Assembly (NCBI RefSeq): GCF_021502655.1
Contig: NZ_JAKFFT010000009.1
Span: 124,001-188,000 of the forward strand
Source of the DNA: Dyadobacter sp. CY347
GTDB lineage: Bacteria > Bacteroidota > Bacteroidia > Cytophagales > Spirosomataceae
Reading direction: 5' to 3'
DNA: 64,000 nucleotides
The translations under genes and the position numbers were made by a program. The notes under the pieces were generated by a model. That model was not told where the DNA came from, did not search any database, and saw only the letters and a program-made list of their open reading frames with translations. Below are positions 47,281-56,825 of the stretch, piece after piece. How positions within the stretch are numbered: position 1 is the stretch's first letter; every line of letters starts with the position of its first letter.

Positions 47281-47308
47281 AATTATGCAAATATAATTTT
47301 GCATAATT
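47281..47308. promoter_or_regulatory. Operator-like inverted repeat with -7 box upstream of susC
   Basis: AATTATGCAAA and TTTGCATAATT are perfect 11-bp arms around TATAAT. On the minus strand the right half reads TATATTTG at 47288-47295, a Bacteroidota -7 box. No TTG lies at the normal -33 distance, so an activator may be needed. The site is also about 90 bases from the divergent gene at 47400. Confidence 0.65.
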
Positions 47309-47399
47309 TGGTTAGATCCGACAACTCCTGACCATTTGCTTGATCAAAAGAATGGACAAGCTAAATAGTTGATTTCTAGTAGATTACTACTTTCAAAAT

Positions 47400-48746
47400 A
47401 TGGAGAATGGACAAGCCAGGGCAAGCTCTTTGGATCATTTGGATCACTGCTGCCGCCTGGTGAGTGAAATGTATGGCAAGTCTGATATCGGCTCCTGGAC
47501 CAACAGTGACTACGTGCGGCTGGGATATATTCTTTATAAAAAAACAAATGTCCAGATCAGCCCGAATACGCTGAAAAGGATTTTTGGGAAAATCAAGACC
47601 GATGTTCGTTACTATCCTCAGAAAGCAACACGCGACGCACTGGCCAGTTATGTAGGCTACGCGGATTGGGAAAAATTTGTTACCTCCGCGCCGGGTCATT
47701 CGGTAATCACCAAAAGGGCGCAGGCAACGCAGCCTTATTTCGAAGCCATCTTGCCTGATGAGCCCATCCTGGCGCCTGTCACAACCAAGAGGAAGGTCAG
47801 TTGGGTTTACATTCTGTTACCATTGGTGGCCCTCATTGCAGTTGCCGCTTTTGCAGGGTATAAGCTGTTCTTTGCGGAACCGGCACCGGTTGACGTCGCG
47901 CTGGTTTGTCAGAATCCAGTTGGAGAGAATCCACATTCAGCAGCCTTTGTCGTGCGGGGCATTCCCGAACATTTTGATGTAAAAAAAGACCATTATACCC
48001 TTGATTTCGGCGACAGCAGACGCATTTCGCTGATCGAGGGCGACAGCCTTTATTCGCATTACTACGAAGTTCCGGGCCGTTACCTCGCCATTTTGAAACG
48101 GAATGGCGTTATGCTGGATACTGCGTCGGTCTATCTTAAAACAAATGGCTGGACCGCAACGGCGAAGATGATGTATGACACTACGCGGGTTTATCCGATT
48201 GACATTCAAAATCTGTTGACCGGAACCAGGAAAATCGTGAGTGCGCTGGAAGTTTCGCGCGCTGGCGTAGACACCAACCGCACCTTTTTTGTCGAATTCA
48301 TTAATACCCAACTTACTGGCATTGATGCAGATAACTTTGAGCTTTTTGTCAAACTCAACACTTCCGCTCCCCGCGCAGGCGTACGGTGCTCACAGGTGCG
48401 CGTGACCGTATTTGGAGAATCGTCCAAACATGTTTTTGATGTTATGAAACCCGGCTGCACACATTGGACCGACTTGCAGTTTTCGGAAGTGGTCAAACCC
48501 GGCGAGCTCAACCAGCTCAATTTCCTGGGTGTAGACCTTCATGCCGGCGGAACGGTAGCATTAAAGATCGTCGACAAGCATGTCCGTCTTTTCATTAATG
48601 CGAAACAGGTTTTTGAAACGGATTATAAGAAGCCGCTGAAACAGGTTTACGGCCTCGGCATTACATTTTCGGGCATCGGGGCTATTCATTCTGTGATACT
48701 GAAAGATGGAAAAACAGGAAAAAGCTTCGCCGGTAATTTTCAATAG
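47400..48746 (+). CDS. Membrane-anchored sensor-like protein, unknown function
   Basis: The 448-residue protein has an N-terminal cytoplasmic domain with VQISPNTLKRIFGKIKT and LASYVGYADWEKF. This pattern is frequent in Bacteroidota proteins that look like helix-turn-helix heads. One transmembrane helix follows (about 134-157), and a periplasmic beta-rich part resembles a PKD-like then a LamG/concanavalin-like domain. It is divergent from susC, sharing its promoter region, so it may sense the substrate or envelope state. It precedes a broken ABC permease gene. Confidence 0.6.
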   Translation: MENGQARASSLDHLDHCCRLVSEMYGKSDIGSWTNSDYVRLGYILYKKTNVQISPNTLKRIFGKIKTDVRYYPQKATRDALASYVGYADWEKFVTSAPGHSVITKRAQATQPYFEAILPDEPILAPVTTKRKVSWVYILLPLVALIAVAAFAGYKLFFAEPAPVDVALVCQNPVGENPHSAAFVVRGIPEHFDVKKDHYTLDFGDSRRISLIEGDSLYSHYYEVPGRYLAILKRNGVMLDTASVYLKTNGWTATAKMMYDTTRVYPIDIQNLLTGTRKIVSALEVSRAGVDTNRTFFVEFINTQLTGIDADNFELFVKLNTSAPRAGVRCSQVRVTVFGESSKHVFDVMKPGCTHWTDLQFSEVVKPGELNQLNFLGVDLHAGGTVALKIVDKHVRLFINAKQVFETDYKKPLKQVYGLGITFSGIGAIHSVILKDGKTGKSFAGNFQ

Positions 48747-48824
48747 CATTATTTTTAATATATAAATTTCTTGTATATAGAATAATTATTAGCATACTTA
48801 CATTCCGGGACGCTCCCATCCGAA

Positions 48825-50824
48825 ATGTTATCTATTCCAAGTATGCGAAACCTCGACATTCTGCAACATTATTTAAAAAATTCCTGGCGTTATCTGTTGA
48901 AGGACAAGCGATTTACTTTGCTTAACCTCATAGGGTTGTCCACAGGTCTGGCCTGCACCTTGCTCATTTCTATTTGGGTCAGGAACGAGCTGCGTTTTGA
49001 CAAATTTCACGAGAAGGACGATCAGCTTTATGAGGTCATGATCCATGAAAAAGCCGGAAACCGCATTGCAACCTCCAACGGAACCGGCGACTATGTGGGC
49101 GAAACGCTTTTGAAAGATCTTCCGGAAGTTGAAGCCGCAGTGATCACAACGCCAGCGTCATGGTTTCAAAAATTCAGCCTGTCGGCAGGGAGCACTACAA
49201 TTGGTGCTTCGGGGAATTTTGTCAGCCATGATTATTTCAATGCATTTTCCGTTCCGCTTATTCATGGCCAAACGGATGAAGTGCTTACGAACAAAAATTC
49301 CATTGCAATCTCTCAGGCGCTGGCTATCAAGCTGTTCCGAAAACCCGAGCACGCAATTGGGAAAGTATTGGAATGGAAATGGCAGGCATATTCCGGCAAA
49401 TGCCTGGTCACCGGTATTTTCGCCGACTTTCCTGCAAACTCTTCCCAGCAACACGATTTTCTCTTATCGATGGACGCCTGGAACCAGATTGTACCCAAAG
49501 GTGATGTGCAAACCAGCAGCGGTCCGTTTGACAATTTTGTAGTGCTAAAAAAAGGAACAGACATTAATCAAATTAATAAAAAACTGAGCGGCTTTGCAGA
49601 AACCTCCTTTAATGATTCCACATCCACATTATTCCTCCGAAAATATTCCGATGCCTATCTGTTTGGAAACTATGAAAATGGCATCCAGACTGGCGGAAAG
49701 ATCACGAACGTGAGACTTTTTTCGGGCATAGCCATCATTATCCTGCTGGTTGCGTGCATTAATTTCATGAACCTTTCTACGGCCAGAGCTTCCCTGCGCG
49801 TGAAGGAAGTGGGTGTAAAAAAAGCACTTGGTGCAAGGCGGGCCACATTGGTCTTTCAGTTTCTAAGCGAGTCCATGGTGATGAGTTTCGTCGCCTTAGT
49901 GATCGCGGTCCTGTTAACGTCGGCGCTTCTGCCACAGTTCAGTGCCATTACGGGCAAGGCGCTTGCTTTCCAATTTGATATAAAAATGATCCTGATGATC
50001 CTTGGTGCGGCACTTTTAACCGGACTTTTGGCGGGCAGTTATCCTGCGTTTCATCTGTCACGTTTCAATCCGGCCATCACGCTGAAAGGCGGGCTGACGA
50101 GCTCGGTGGGTGAGATATTGGTGCGGAAGGGATTGGTCGTTTTCCAGTTCACAGTTTCCGTTGTTTTCATCATTGCGGTCATGGTCGTTTATCGTCAAAT
50201 CCGTTATGTGCAGGAGAAAAGTCTGGGCTATAATAAGGATAACATTGTCTATTTTGAAATGAATGGACGTGTTGCGGAGCAGCCGGAATCGTTCCTGACG
50301 CAATTGAAATCGGTGCCTGGGGTCATCAATGCTTCCAGCATTCAGCAGAAAATCATTTTGCCTGCCATGCTGCCGGGCAATGGAGCCGGCGTCCGGTGGG
50401 AAGGCAAAAATGCAGATGACAAGATCCGGTTTTTCCGCATGCCCGTCAACTACGACCTGATTGAAACCATGAACATTGAAATCGCAGAAGGCCGCAGTTT
50501 TTCGAAGCGTTACGGTAATGAATCCGCCAGCATTGTCCTGAACGAGGCGTCCGGAAAGTTCTGGGTGCAACCGTTGGGAATGTTGTAACAATGCTGACAC
50601 AGGATTTTCTGATCTTGATAATTATTGCCATATGCATCGCCTTTCCAATGGCCTGGTGGCTCATGCATCAATGGCTCCAAAGTTTCGCCTATCATGTCTC
50701 GATGGGCTGGCGTGTTTTCGCAGTGACCGGTTTAATAATGGTGATCATAACACTGGCAACCATTGGTTATCAATCATTAAATGCAGCATTGATGAATCCC
50801 ACGGATGCCTTGAAAGCAAATTGA
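48825..50824 (+). pseudogene. MacB/FtsX-family ABC permease with internal deletion
   Basis: The first frame (48825-50588) has the N-terminal TM helix (FTLLNLIGLSTGLACTLLISI), the periplasmic MacB_PCD part, the first FtsX block (GIAIIILLVACINFMNLSTA, KEVGVKKALGA), and a second periplasmic part up to SASIVLNEA. It then shifts: from about 50550 another frame reads KVLGATVGNVVTMLTQDF, which is the normal last FtsX block, to ALMNPTDALKAN. Roughly 130-150 codons that should link the two parts are missing. The junction is around CGTCCGGAAAG at 50549-50558. An intact one is near 790 residues. Efflux or peptide export is the family role. Confidence 0.85.
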
Positions 50825-50830
50825 TCATTC

Positions 50831-50880
50831 AAATAAACAACCGGGAGGAACATCTTGCGTGCGTCTCCCGGTTGTTTATC
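50831..50880. terminator. Terminator between the permease and the CRTAC1 gene
   Basis: ATAAACAACCGGGAG and CTCCCGGTTGTTTAT are perfect 15-bp arms with a 17-base loop. It lies between two converging genes. Confidence 0.75.
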
Positions 50881-50893
50881 CTGAAACTCCCTA

Positions 50894-53164
50894 TCAGATT
50901 GAAGCCTTTGCAACCGGTGCGCAAAGCGGCATGTCATGATGCGACTTATTTTTGAAAGTCAATTTTTTCAGCATCACTTTCTCCACTTTATCACTCCCCT
51001 CCTTTATCTTAACAAACTGATTTGCAGCAACATTCTTTATCTTCTGAATGTGCCCGCTTCCGCTCCACCTGATCTCCAACTCTTCAATCTGCGTTGCCGT
51101 CCCAAGCCCGATCTCTCTTTTGAAAGGAGCAGAACCGAAGCTTCCGCCGGAGTTTACGTCGCGATAAATGTGCCTGGTAACGCCGTTTTCTTGAATTGTA
51201 ATTTTCAGTCTGCTGCCAATAGCAGCTTTGTTGGACGCCATGCCTTCCAGATCGATGGAAACCCAGTTGTTATCAGCCTGACCCGGGTTCAGGAAAAAGG
51301 AATTCTGATATGCATCGCCGGAATATGCGCCACCCATTTCAATGTAAATGTCCTGGTCGCCATCATTGTCCATATCTCCAAAACCCACACCATGCCCCTT
51401 TTGCAGGCTTCCTACTTTCGCCGACGAAGTCACATCCGCAAACGATTTGCCACCCATATTTTTGAACATTTTATTGGGTATCAATGATTTATAGCTAGGA
51501 TTTCCGGTTCCCAGAAAAATATCCAGAAAACCGTCATTATCAATGTCTCCGAAACTTCCGCCCATGCCAAAAGCCGTTTTGTCCAGTCCCAATGCCTTGG
51601 TCACATTACTGAACGTGCCGTCATGATTGTTTTTGTAAACAACAGGCTGTCCATGATATTCAGGTAATGTGCCCAGCCGCTCTGCAGCAGCATAGTAACT
51701 CAAATTGTGCTGCATGGTGTAGTCGCCGCAAAGAATGTCGAGCCAGCCATCATTATCATAATCAAAAAACCAGGTCGTAAAGCTTCTGTTTTGATCAAGA
51801 TCCAAAGTCGCTTTTTGCGTTACGTCTTCAAACATTAATTTACCCGATTTCGCGCCTGACATTCCTTTGTTCCGCAGTAACGTCCTGGTTCCGCTCACTG
51901 TTGAAATGAAGATATCGTTCCACCCATCATTGTCATAATCCCCGGAAGTCACCCCTTTCACAAATGCCGTGATATCGCAGCCGGCGAGCTTTGCAGATTC
52001 CGTAAAGGTCCCGTTTTTGTTATTCAAATAAAGTTCACATGGATGATGATTGGCACCGACGCTGGTTTCATTACCAATAAATACATCGACCCAGCCGTCA
52101 TTGTTGAAATCATTCCAGGTTGCGGTTTGTGTTGGATGGAAAGAAAGCAGGCCGCTGTCAATGGTCACGTCTGTAAAAGTGCCGTCGCCGTTGTTTTTCA
52201 AAAGGGAGTTGGGCTGCTCGCCAAAAGTTTTGCTCAGCCATCCTCCGCGCGTCACGAATACGTCTTTGAAACCATCATTATTAAAGTCCGTTTGCATGAT
52301 TTGCAGGCCACCAGTGAATCTGTCAAGCCCGGAAATCGCCGATTTATCTTCAAATGAGCCATCTCCTTTATTTTTGAAATAATGCATGGACTCTCCCAGG
52401 TCCCAGCTCGACATGATCAGATCGAGGTAGCCGTCATTGTCAAAATCTTCAATGATCGTCCCGCCCGCCATGTTTTTTACATCAAGTCCCAGGTTCGGAG
52501 CAATGTCCTGAAAAGGCGTTATACCCGTTTCATCGGCCTTATCCATGTTTGGGATCAGCAATTTTTTCGGGACACTTTCGGGATATTTACCCAAAGTCAT
52601 ATATGCAACATTGAGCAGCCAGAGCGCTTCCAGGTCTCCTGGGGTTTCCGACAGCAACCTTTTATAAATGTCCACTGTGCCCTTCGAACCGCCCATATCC
52701 CGGTGAACGCCCCCGTTCCGGATCGGCAAGATACACGCGTCAACGGAATGGTTGGTGATGCAGTTGGTTTGCTCCCCTAGCCTAAGATAGGCCACCGCCA
52801 GATCATCCTTTACCCGGTTTGTTATTCCTGCGTATTGGTACATCGGATTCTGCTCACGTTCCAGCTTTTTCAGTATCCTGATCGCCTCCTTCGCGTCGCC
52901 CAATTGCAGCAATGTGTTGGCTTTAAAATGGTTAAGCTTAAAAAGTTGACCCTGTTCCCACGCAGGAACTGTTTTAATGCAAGAATCCAGATAGACGAGC
53001 TGCGCTTCGGGACTGAAATTATTCTGGTAATTAAATGCCCTGACCTTGCTCTCGCGAAGTAATTGCAGCATTTTTTCTTCGGACGAAGGTTTTTTGCAAA
53101 CGCTCATGGCCGTTATTCCGACCACGACGATTGCCGTTAGTATAATTTTTGGTCTGATATTCAT
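50894..53164 (-). CDS. CRTAC1-family protein with FG-GAP/VCBS repeats and ASPIC/UnbV domain
   Basis: From ATG 53164 the product is 756 residues: an N-terminal signal/anchor segment (IILTAIVVVGITAMSVC, with a possible lipobox Cys), a TPR-like helical part (about 30-180), then many FG-GAP/VCBS repeats with the calcium-binding DFDNDGYLDLIM-type motif (eight or more). It ends in an ASPIC/UnbV domain (KAAIGSRLKITIQENG, GFGS-like GGSFGSAP). Such proteins are surface or secreted beta-propellers, often near SusCD. No catalytic site is known for them. It may bind or process the substrate of the nearby SusCD. Confidence 0.85.
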   Translation of the reverse strand: MNIRPKIILTAIVVVGITAMSVCKKPSSEEKMLQLLRESKVRAFNYQNNFSPEAQLVYLDSCIKTVPAWEQGQLFKLNHFKANTLLQLGDAKEAIRILKKLEREQNPMYQYAGITNRVKDDLAVAYLRLGEQTNCITNHSVDACILPIRNGGVHRDMGGSKGTVDIYKRLLSETPGDLEALWLLNVAYMTLGKYPESVPKKLLIPNMDKADETGITPFQDIAPNLGLDVKNMAGGTIIEDFDNDGYLDLIMSSWDLGESMHYFKNKGDGSFEDKSAISGLDRFTGGLQIMQTDFNNDGFKDVFVTRGGWLSKTFGEQPNSLLKNNGDGTFTDVTIDSGLLSFHPTQTATWNDFNNDGWVDVFIGNETSVGANHHPCELYLNNKNGTFTESAKLAGCDITAFVKGVTSGDYDNDGWNDIFISTVSGTRTLLRNKGMSGAKSGKLMFEDVTQKATLDLDQNRSFTTWFFDYDNDGWLDILCGDYTMQHNLSYYAAAERLGTLPEYHGQPVVYKNNHDGTFSNVTKALGLDKTAFGMGGSFGDIDNDGFLDIFLGTGNPSYKSLIPNKMFKNMGGKSFADVTSSAKVGSLQKGHGVGFGDMDNDGDQDIYIEMGGAYSGDAYQNSFFLNPGQADNNWVSIDLEGMASNKAAIGSRLKITIQENGVTRHIYRDVNSGGSFGSAPFKREIGLGTATQIEELEIRWSGSGHIQKIKNVAANQFVKIKEGSDKVEKVMLKKLTFKNKSHHDMPLCAPVAKASI

Positions 53165-53276
53165 TTGAGTAAGATGAAATGAACACGCCCCTACTCCAAG
53201 CACGGGCGAAAACCCATGATGTTGCAAAGCATCCGCGTGCACATGATGATGATAGAAATTCTTCCGAATGATTGCC

Positions 53277-53837
53277 CTAATCGTATGGTTCGTAAGGCGA
53301 ATCACCTGAGTATCCTTTCTTTACGATATTTTCTGCACGCGATTTGTAGATCGCGGGGTTTGTCGGCGCGGTGGTTGCGAGCCCGTCCACATAGCGGTTG
53401 AACATGCAAAACGCCGCGGCAATCAGCACCGTATCATGAATGTCCCGATCATCGGCCCCTGCATCCGTTGCCGCTAATATCTGCGTTTCGGTCACATGCT
53501 TTCCGCCTTTTTGGACACTGCCGGCAATGGTGAGCAGCGCTTTCATTTTGTCGGATAAAGCACTTTCGCGGTAGTTTGTCTTTACACTTTGCATGAACGA
53601 CCAGTCCTCATCGTCATAGTAAGCGCTCGCTACGGCGCCGTGGATCGTCTGGCAGAAGAAGCAATCGTTTTGCGAAGAAACATAAGCACCAATCAGTTCG
53701 CGTTCGCCGCGGCTCAATCCTTCGTCGCTCAGTAAAAGAGCATTGGCAAGTGCATTGAGCGGTTCAGCCGTTTTCGGACTGAATTTCATGGGTCCTAGAA
53801 TGCCCGGGACGCCATCCTCCAATTTTATATGAGGCAT
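53277..53837 (-). CDS. AhpD-like carboxymuconolactone-decarboxylase-family protein
   Basis: The 186-residue protein has the peroxidase-related CMD pattern with the redox Cys pair in NDCFFCQTIHGA and the helical bundle SRGERELIGAYVSSQND. AhpD-like proteins reduce peroxides or act as thiol-dependent enzymes in the cytoplasm. No electron donor gene is adjacent. It lies 112 bases upstream of the CRTAC1 gene on the same strand; co-transcription is possible. Confidence 0.85.
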   Translation of the reverse strand: MPHIKLEDGVPGILGPMKFSPKTAEPLNALANALLLSDEGLSRGERELIGAYVSSQNDCFFCQTIHGAVASAYYDDEDWSFMQSVKTNYRESALSDKMKALLTIAGSVQKGGKHVTETQILAATDAGADDRDIHDTVLIAAAFCMFNRYVDGLATTAPTNPAIYKSRAENIVKKGYSGDSPYEPYD

Positions 53838-53951
53838 TGTTAAATTCCTGGTTAGTAATGAATCAGATTTTTTGTCCGGCGTATTTTAATAGAAAATACG
53901 CACATACGCACGGCCACAGACCGTGTTATGTCAACACAAATCAATCAATGT

Positions 53952-54503
53952 TCAGGAGGCCTCAGGAGGGGAAAACGGAGGTGTAAGAAGTGTAGAAATG
54001 AGTTTAAAATCCAATGCAGGATACTGAGTCCCAACAGTCGAAGTTGCAAAATGTAAGTTACTGCCCACCGTTTCAGCATTTGCCGGCAAATAGATCTTGA
54101 TCAGATCGTTTAGCAGCTTTATCGTTTTGCTACGGGGCGATTCGGAAGTGCCATTTGAAAGATCGTGCACTTGTTCAACCATATGCGAAAGTTCGGCGAA
54201 ACGCTCGTGTGCGGAGGCGTCCGGCGTAAGGGTCACAAACAGCGTATCGTTTTCATGCACATATTGGGTCACATTATAGAAACCATCCGCGATCCGAAGC
54301 AAATGATTTTCCACGTCGTCCAGCTCTAACGGAGCTGCGTATGGGATCGAAGGAAGAGGGATTTTGATCGTCTGGGTTTGCGTGCTTTTAATGTTGATTG
54401 AGGCATTTTTATAACCGCTGTCAAAGCATAATACAGTCAACGAAAGCCCCAGCATATTGCAGAGCAGCAGTACGAGCAAAATAATGCAAGCAGCAGTTTT
54501 CAT
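53952..54503 (-). CDS. Membrane-anchored protein, function unknown
   Basis: The 183-residue protein has one N-terminal hydrophobic segment (CIILLVLLLCNMLGLSLTVL) and an exported part with TIKIPLPSIPYAAPLE and a charged middle region. No family is recognised. It stands alone on the minus strand upstream of the HigBA locus. Confidence 0.5.
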   Translation of the reverse strand: MKTAACIILLVLLLCNMLGLSLTVLCFDSGYKNASINIKSTQTQTIKIPLPSIPYAAPLELDDVENHLLRIADGFYNVTQYVHENDTLFVTLTPDASAHERFAELSHMVEQVHDLSNGTSESPRSKTIKLLNDLIKIYLPANAETVGSNLHFATSTVGTQYPALDFKLISTLLTPPFSPPEAS

Positions 54504-54619
54504 TGAAACAAGTTACGATCCCCTAAACATACTGTAAAAAATTCAATTTTAAATACGTTTAATGAAGAATTTGTGAACGATCGGTTACACTGAATTCCAA
54601 TGCTATGTGAACGATAAAA

Positions 54620-54652
54620 TACCAAAAGTTCCAAATTACGGAACTTTTGGTA
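54620..54652. promoter_or_regulatory. Operator of the higBA locus
   Basis: Perfect 13-bp arms TACCAAAAGTTCC / GGAACTTTTGGTA with a 7-base spacer end 13 bases before the higB ATG. The -7 box TACATTTG at 54651-54658 begins inside the right arm, so binding of the antitoxin would block transcription. Confidence 0.75.
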
Positions 54653-54665
54653 CATTTGTCTCCTT

Positions 54666-54968
54666 ATGAGAATAGTTGCAAAAGGCACTTTGAAAGAATT
54701 TTGGGAAACCCATACAGAGGCTAAAACAGGCTTGTTGAGCTGGTACGAAAAGATGAATAGCCGTGATTACAGTACGCCCCAGGAAGTTATCACCGATTTC
54801 AAGAGTGCTGATTTTGTTGGCAACGAGCGGATTGTTTTCAACATCGCCCGGAATAAATTCAGGCTGATCGTTTCATTCAACTACCAATTCAAAGCGTGTT
54901 GGATCAAGTTTGTCGGCACACACAAAGAGTACGACCGGATAGATGCCAGAACTGTTGAACATTCATAA
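54666..54968 (+). CDS. higB: HigB-type toxin (ribosome-dependent mRNA interferase)
   Basis: The 100-residue protein matches the HigB_toxin family (PF09907 type): RIVAKGTLKEFWETHTEA, DFVGNERIVFNIARNKFRLI and FKACWIKFVGTHKEYDRID. HigB cuts mRNA on the ribosome. The toxin gene comes first, as usual in higBA, with the antitoxin gene 9 bases behind. A strong palindrome overlaps the promoter. Confidence 0.9.
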   Translation: MRIVAKGTLKEFWETHTEAKTGLLSWYEKMNSRDYSTPQEVITDFKSADFVGNERIVFNIARNKFRLIVSFNYQFKACWIKFVGTHKEYDRIDARTVEHS

Positions 54969-54977
54969 ACCGAGGCA

Positions 54978-55337
54978 ATGAAAAATTACAAGATAAAACC
55001 ACTCAAAAGCACCGCTGACTATAAAGAAGCGCTCGACAACCTGCGTGAAGTTTGGGAGGCCCAGCCAAATACACCAGAAGGTGACCAGCTGGAACTGCTG
55101 TTAATGGTCATTGAAAAGTATGAAGACGAGCACCACCAAATGCCTCAACTGGATCCCGTGGAGGCAATTAAATACAAAATGGAGGAAGATGGTCTAAGCC
55201 AAAAGGACCTGGTGAAATATTTTGGTACAAAATCGAGGGTTTCCGAAGTTTTGGGCGGAAAGAAACCGCTGACTTTGAAAATGATCAAGTCATTATACCA
55301 CGATTTCGGAATCCCAGCCAAAACCCTTTTGATTTAA
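54978..55337 (+). CDS. higA: HigA-type antitoxin (XRE)
   Basis: The 119-residue protein has an N-terminal part that binds toxin, and an XRE helix-turn-helix (GLSQKDLVKYFGTKSRVSEVLGGKKPLTL) at residues about 70-100. It neutralises HigB and should repress the operon by binding the palindrome at 54620-54652. It is intact. Confidence 0.9.
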   Translation: MKNYKIKPLKSTADYKEALDNLREVWEAQPNTPEGDQLELLLMVIEKYEDEHHQMPQLDPVEAIKYKMEEDGLSQKDLVKYFGTKSRVSEVLGGKKPLTLKMIKSLYHDFGIPAKTLLI

Positions 55338-55346
55338 ATCAAAACA

Positions 55347-56630
55347 CTACAACAAATCCCACTCCTTGCGTGGCTTTCTGGAAAGGAGCTTGTTTGCTTC
55401 TTTATCTCCTACAAATTTCTCTTTGTCAGCATTCCAGGTCAGTTCCCTTTTCAGGCGGTAGGAAATGAGGCCGAGGTGCATGGGGATGGTTAGTTCTCGG
55501 GCGTAGGCGAGGTTGGATTCGGGTTGAGTCCGGGCTTTGACGGCGTCAACGAAATTTTGCTGATGGCCCGGGGATCTCGGGTTGGTGATCGGAACGGTGG
55601 CAATGTCAGTCATTGTTTCACCGTTGATGGTGATCTTGCGGGTGTTGTAATCGCACATTAATGTCCCTTTATCTCCCTCAAAAAACGCTCCTATCCCCTG
55701 CTCAGCCGCACCAGGAATGTTAGGAGGCAATGTGGTCCAGAAAATTTTCAGCCCGTCGAATTCATAATCGACGTCCAGCGTCTTCGGGGCATCGGCAATG
55801 CCGGTGTATGCTTCACCTCTCGCATTTATTTTTTTCAAACCTTTTGGCTGAATGGCCGAATAAACAACATCGGCAATGTGGCACCAGAAATCGGCAAATT
55901 CACCGCCCGAATAATCTAAAAAATAACGGTAAGTAAAATGGCATTTTTCAGGAATGTATTCCGTGAAAGGCGCCGGCCCGAGCCACATATCCCAATTCAG
56001 CGTTTTGGGAACGGCCTGAACCGTGGGCGATCCCAGTTCTTTGGTCGTGGATTGTTTCCATAAGCGTACCGTATGCACATTCCCGATGGCGCCTGATTTA
56101 ATAATTTCAACTACCCGGTGGAAGTTGTCGCCTGCATGGATCTGGTTGCCCATCTGGAAAATGCGGTTGTTCTTTTCCATGTGTTTCAGCATCATTTTAC
56201 CTTCCCGCTGGCAGTAGGAAAGCGGTTTTTCGCCATACACGTCCTTCCCGGCCTGAAACGCCAGCGTCGCAATCTGCGCATGCCAGTGGTCCGGCGTCGC
56301 CACGGTAATGGCATCGATGTCTTTCCGATCCAGGATTTTCCGGAAATCTCCGTAAGTGTCCACCTTAATGCCGGGTTTCATGGCTTCCAGCTTGGTTTTT
56401 GTTTCGCCCAAATGCAGCTCGTCCACATCGCAAAGCGCCACGATTTCGACTTCGGGAAGATCAGCGAACCATTTCATATGATTATTCCCCATTCCACCCA
56501 AACCGATGTGTGCTATACGCAGCCGGTCGCTCGCCGGAGCTTTGCCGTAAAGTGAAGGCAAAATCGTAAAGCCAAGCGCACCGAGCCCGGCCATTTTGAC
56601 AAAATCTCTCCTGTTGGTATGCACACTCAT
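55347..56630 (-). CDS. Tat-exported Gfo/Idh/MocA-family oxidoreductase
   Basis: The 427-residue protein has a twin-arginine signal (NRRDFVKMAGLGALGF) and then a Rossmann NAD(P) domain (RIAHIGLGGMGNNHMKWF), the EKPL motif (YGEKPLSYCQREG), and a C-terminal domain with YSGGEFADFWCHIADV. It works in the periplasm, with a tightly bound cofactor as in glucose-fructose oxidoreductase-like enzymes. Many Bacteroidota carry these near sugar-acquisition genes. It is the only gene on its transcript by position. Confidence 0.9.
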   Translation of the reverse strand: MSVHTNRRDFVKMAGLGALGFTILPSLYGKAPASDRLRIAHIGLGGMGNNHMKWFADLPEVEIVALCDVDELHLGETKTKLEAMKPGIKVDTYGDFRKILDRKDIDAITVATPDHWHAQIATLAFQAGKDVYGEKPLSYCQREGKMMLKHMEKNNRIFQMGNQIHAGDNFHRVVEIIKSGAIGNVHTVRLWKQSTTKELGSPTVQAVPKTLNWDMWLGPAPFTEYIPEKCHFTYRYFLDYSGGEFADFWCHIADVVYSAIQPKGLKKINARGEAYTGIADAPKTLDVDYEFDGLKIFWTTLPPNIPGAAEQGIGAFFEGDKGTLMCDYNTRKITINGETMTDIATVPITNPRSPGHQQNFVDAVKARTQPESNLAYARELTIPMHLGLISYRLKRELTWNADKEKFVGDKEANKLLSRKPRKEWDLL

Positions 56631-56825
56631 CTGTTATAGGGTTAAGGTTTCAGGTGGTTCTATTATGATTTAAAGGCCGTTGACGGGCATAAATTACTCT
56701 AAATGTATGATGGCATCCCGACTTTCAGCTGTGAACGATAAACAAGGTTCAGGACAAATTCTCCGGTTTTTTACTTATTTTTCAATCCAAAGCATCCCTA
56801 ACCCAATTTTGGTAACGTATCGCGT

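Noticed and set aside
50936..51487. Plus-strand open frame of 183 codons
   Set aside because: It is antisense to the CRTAC1 gene, whose FG-GAP repeats are clear.
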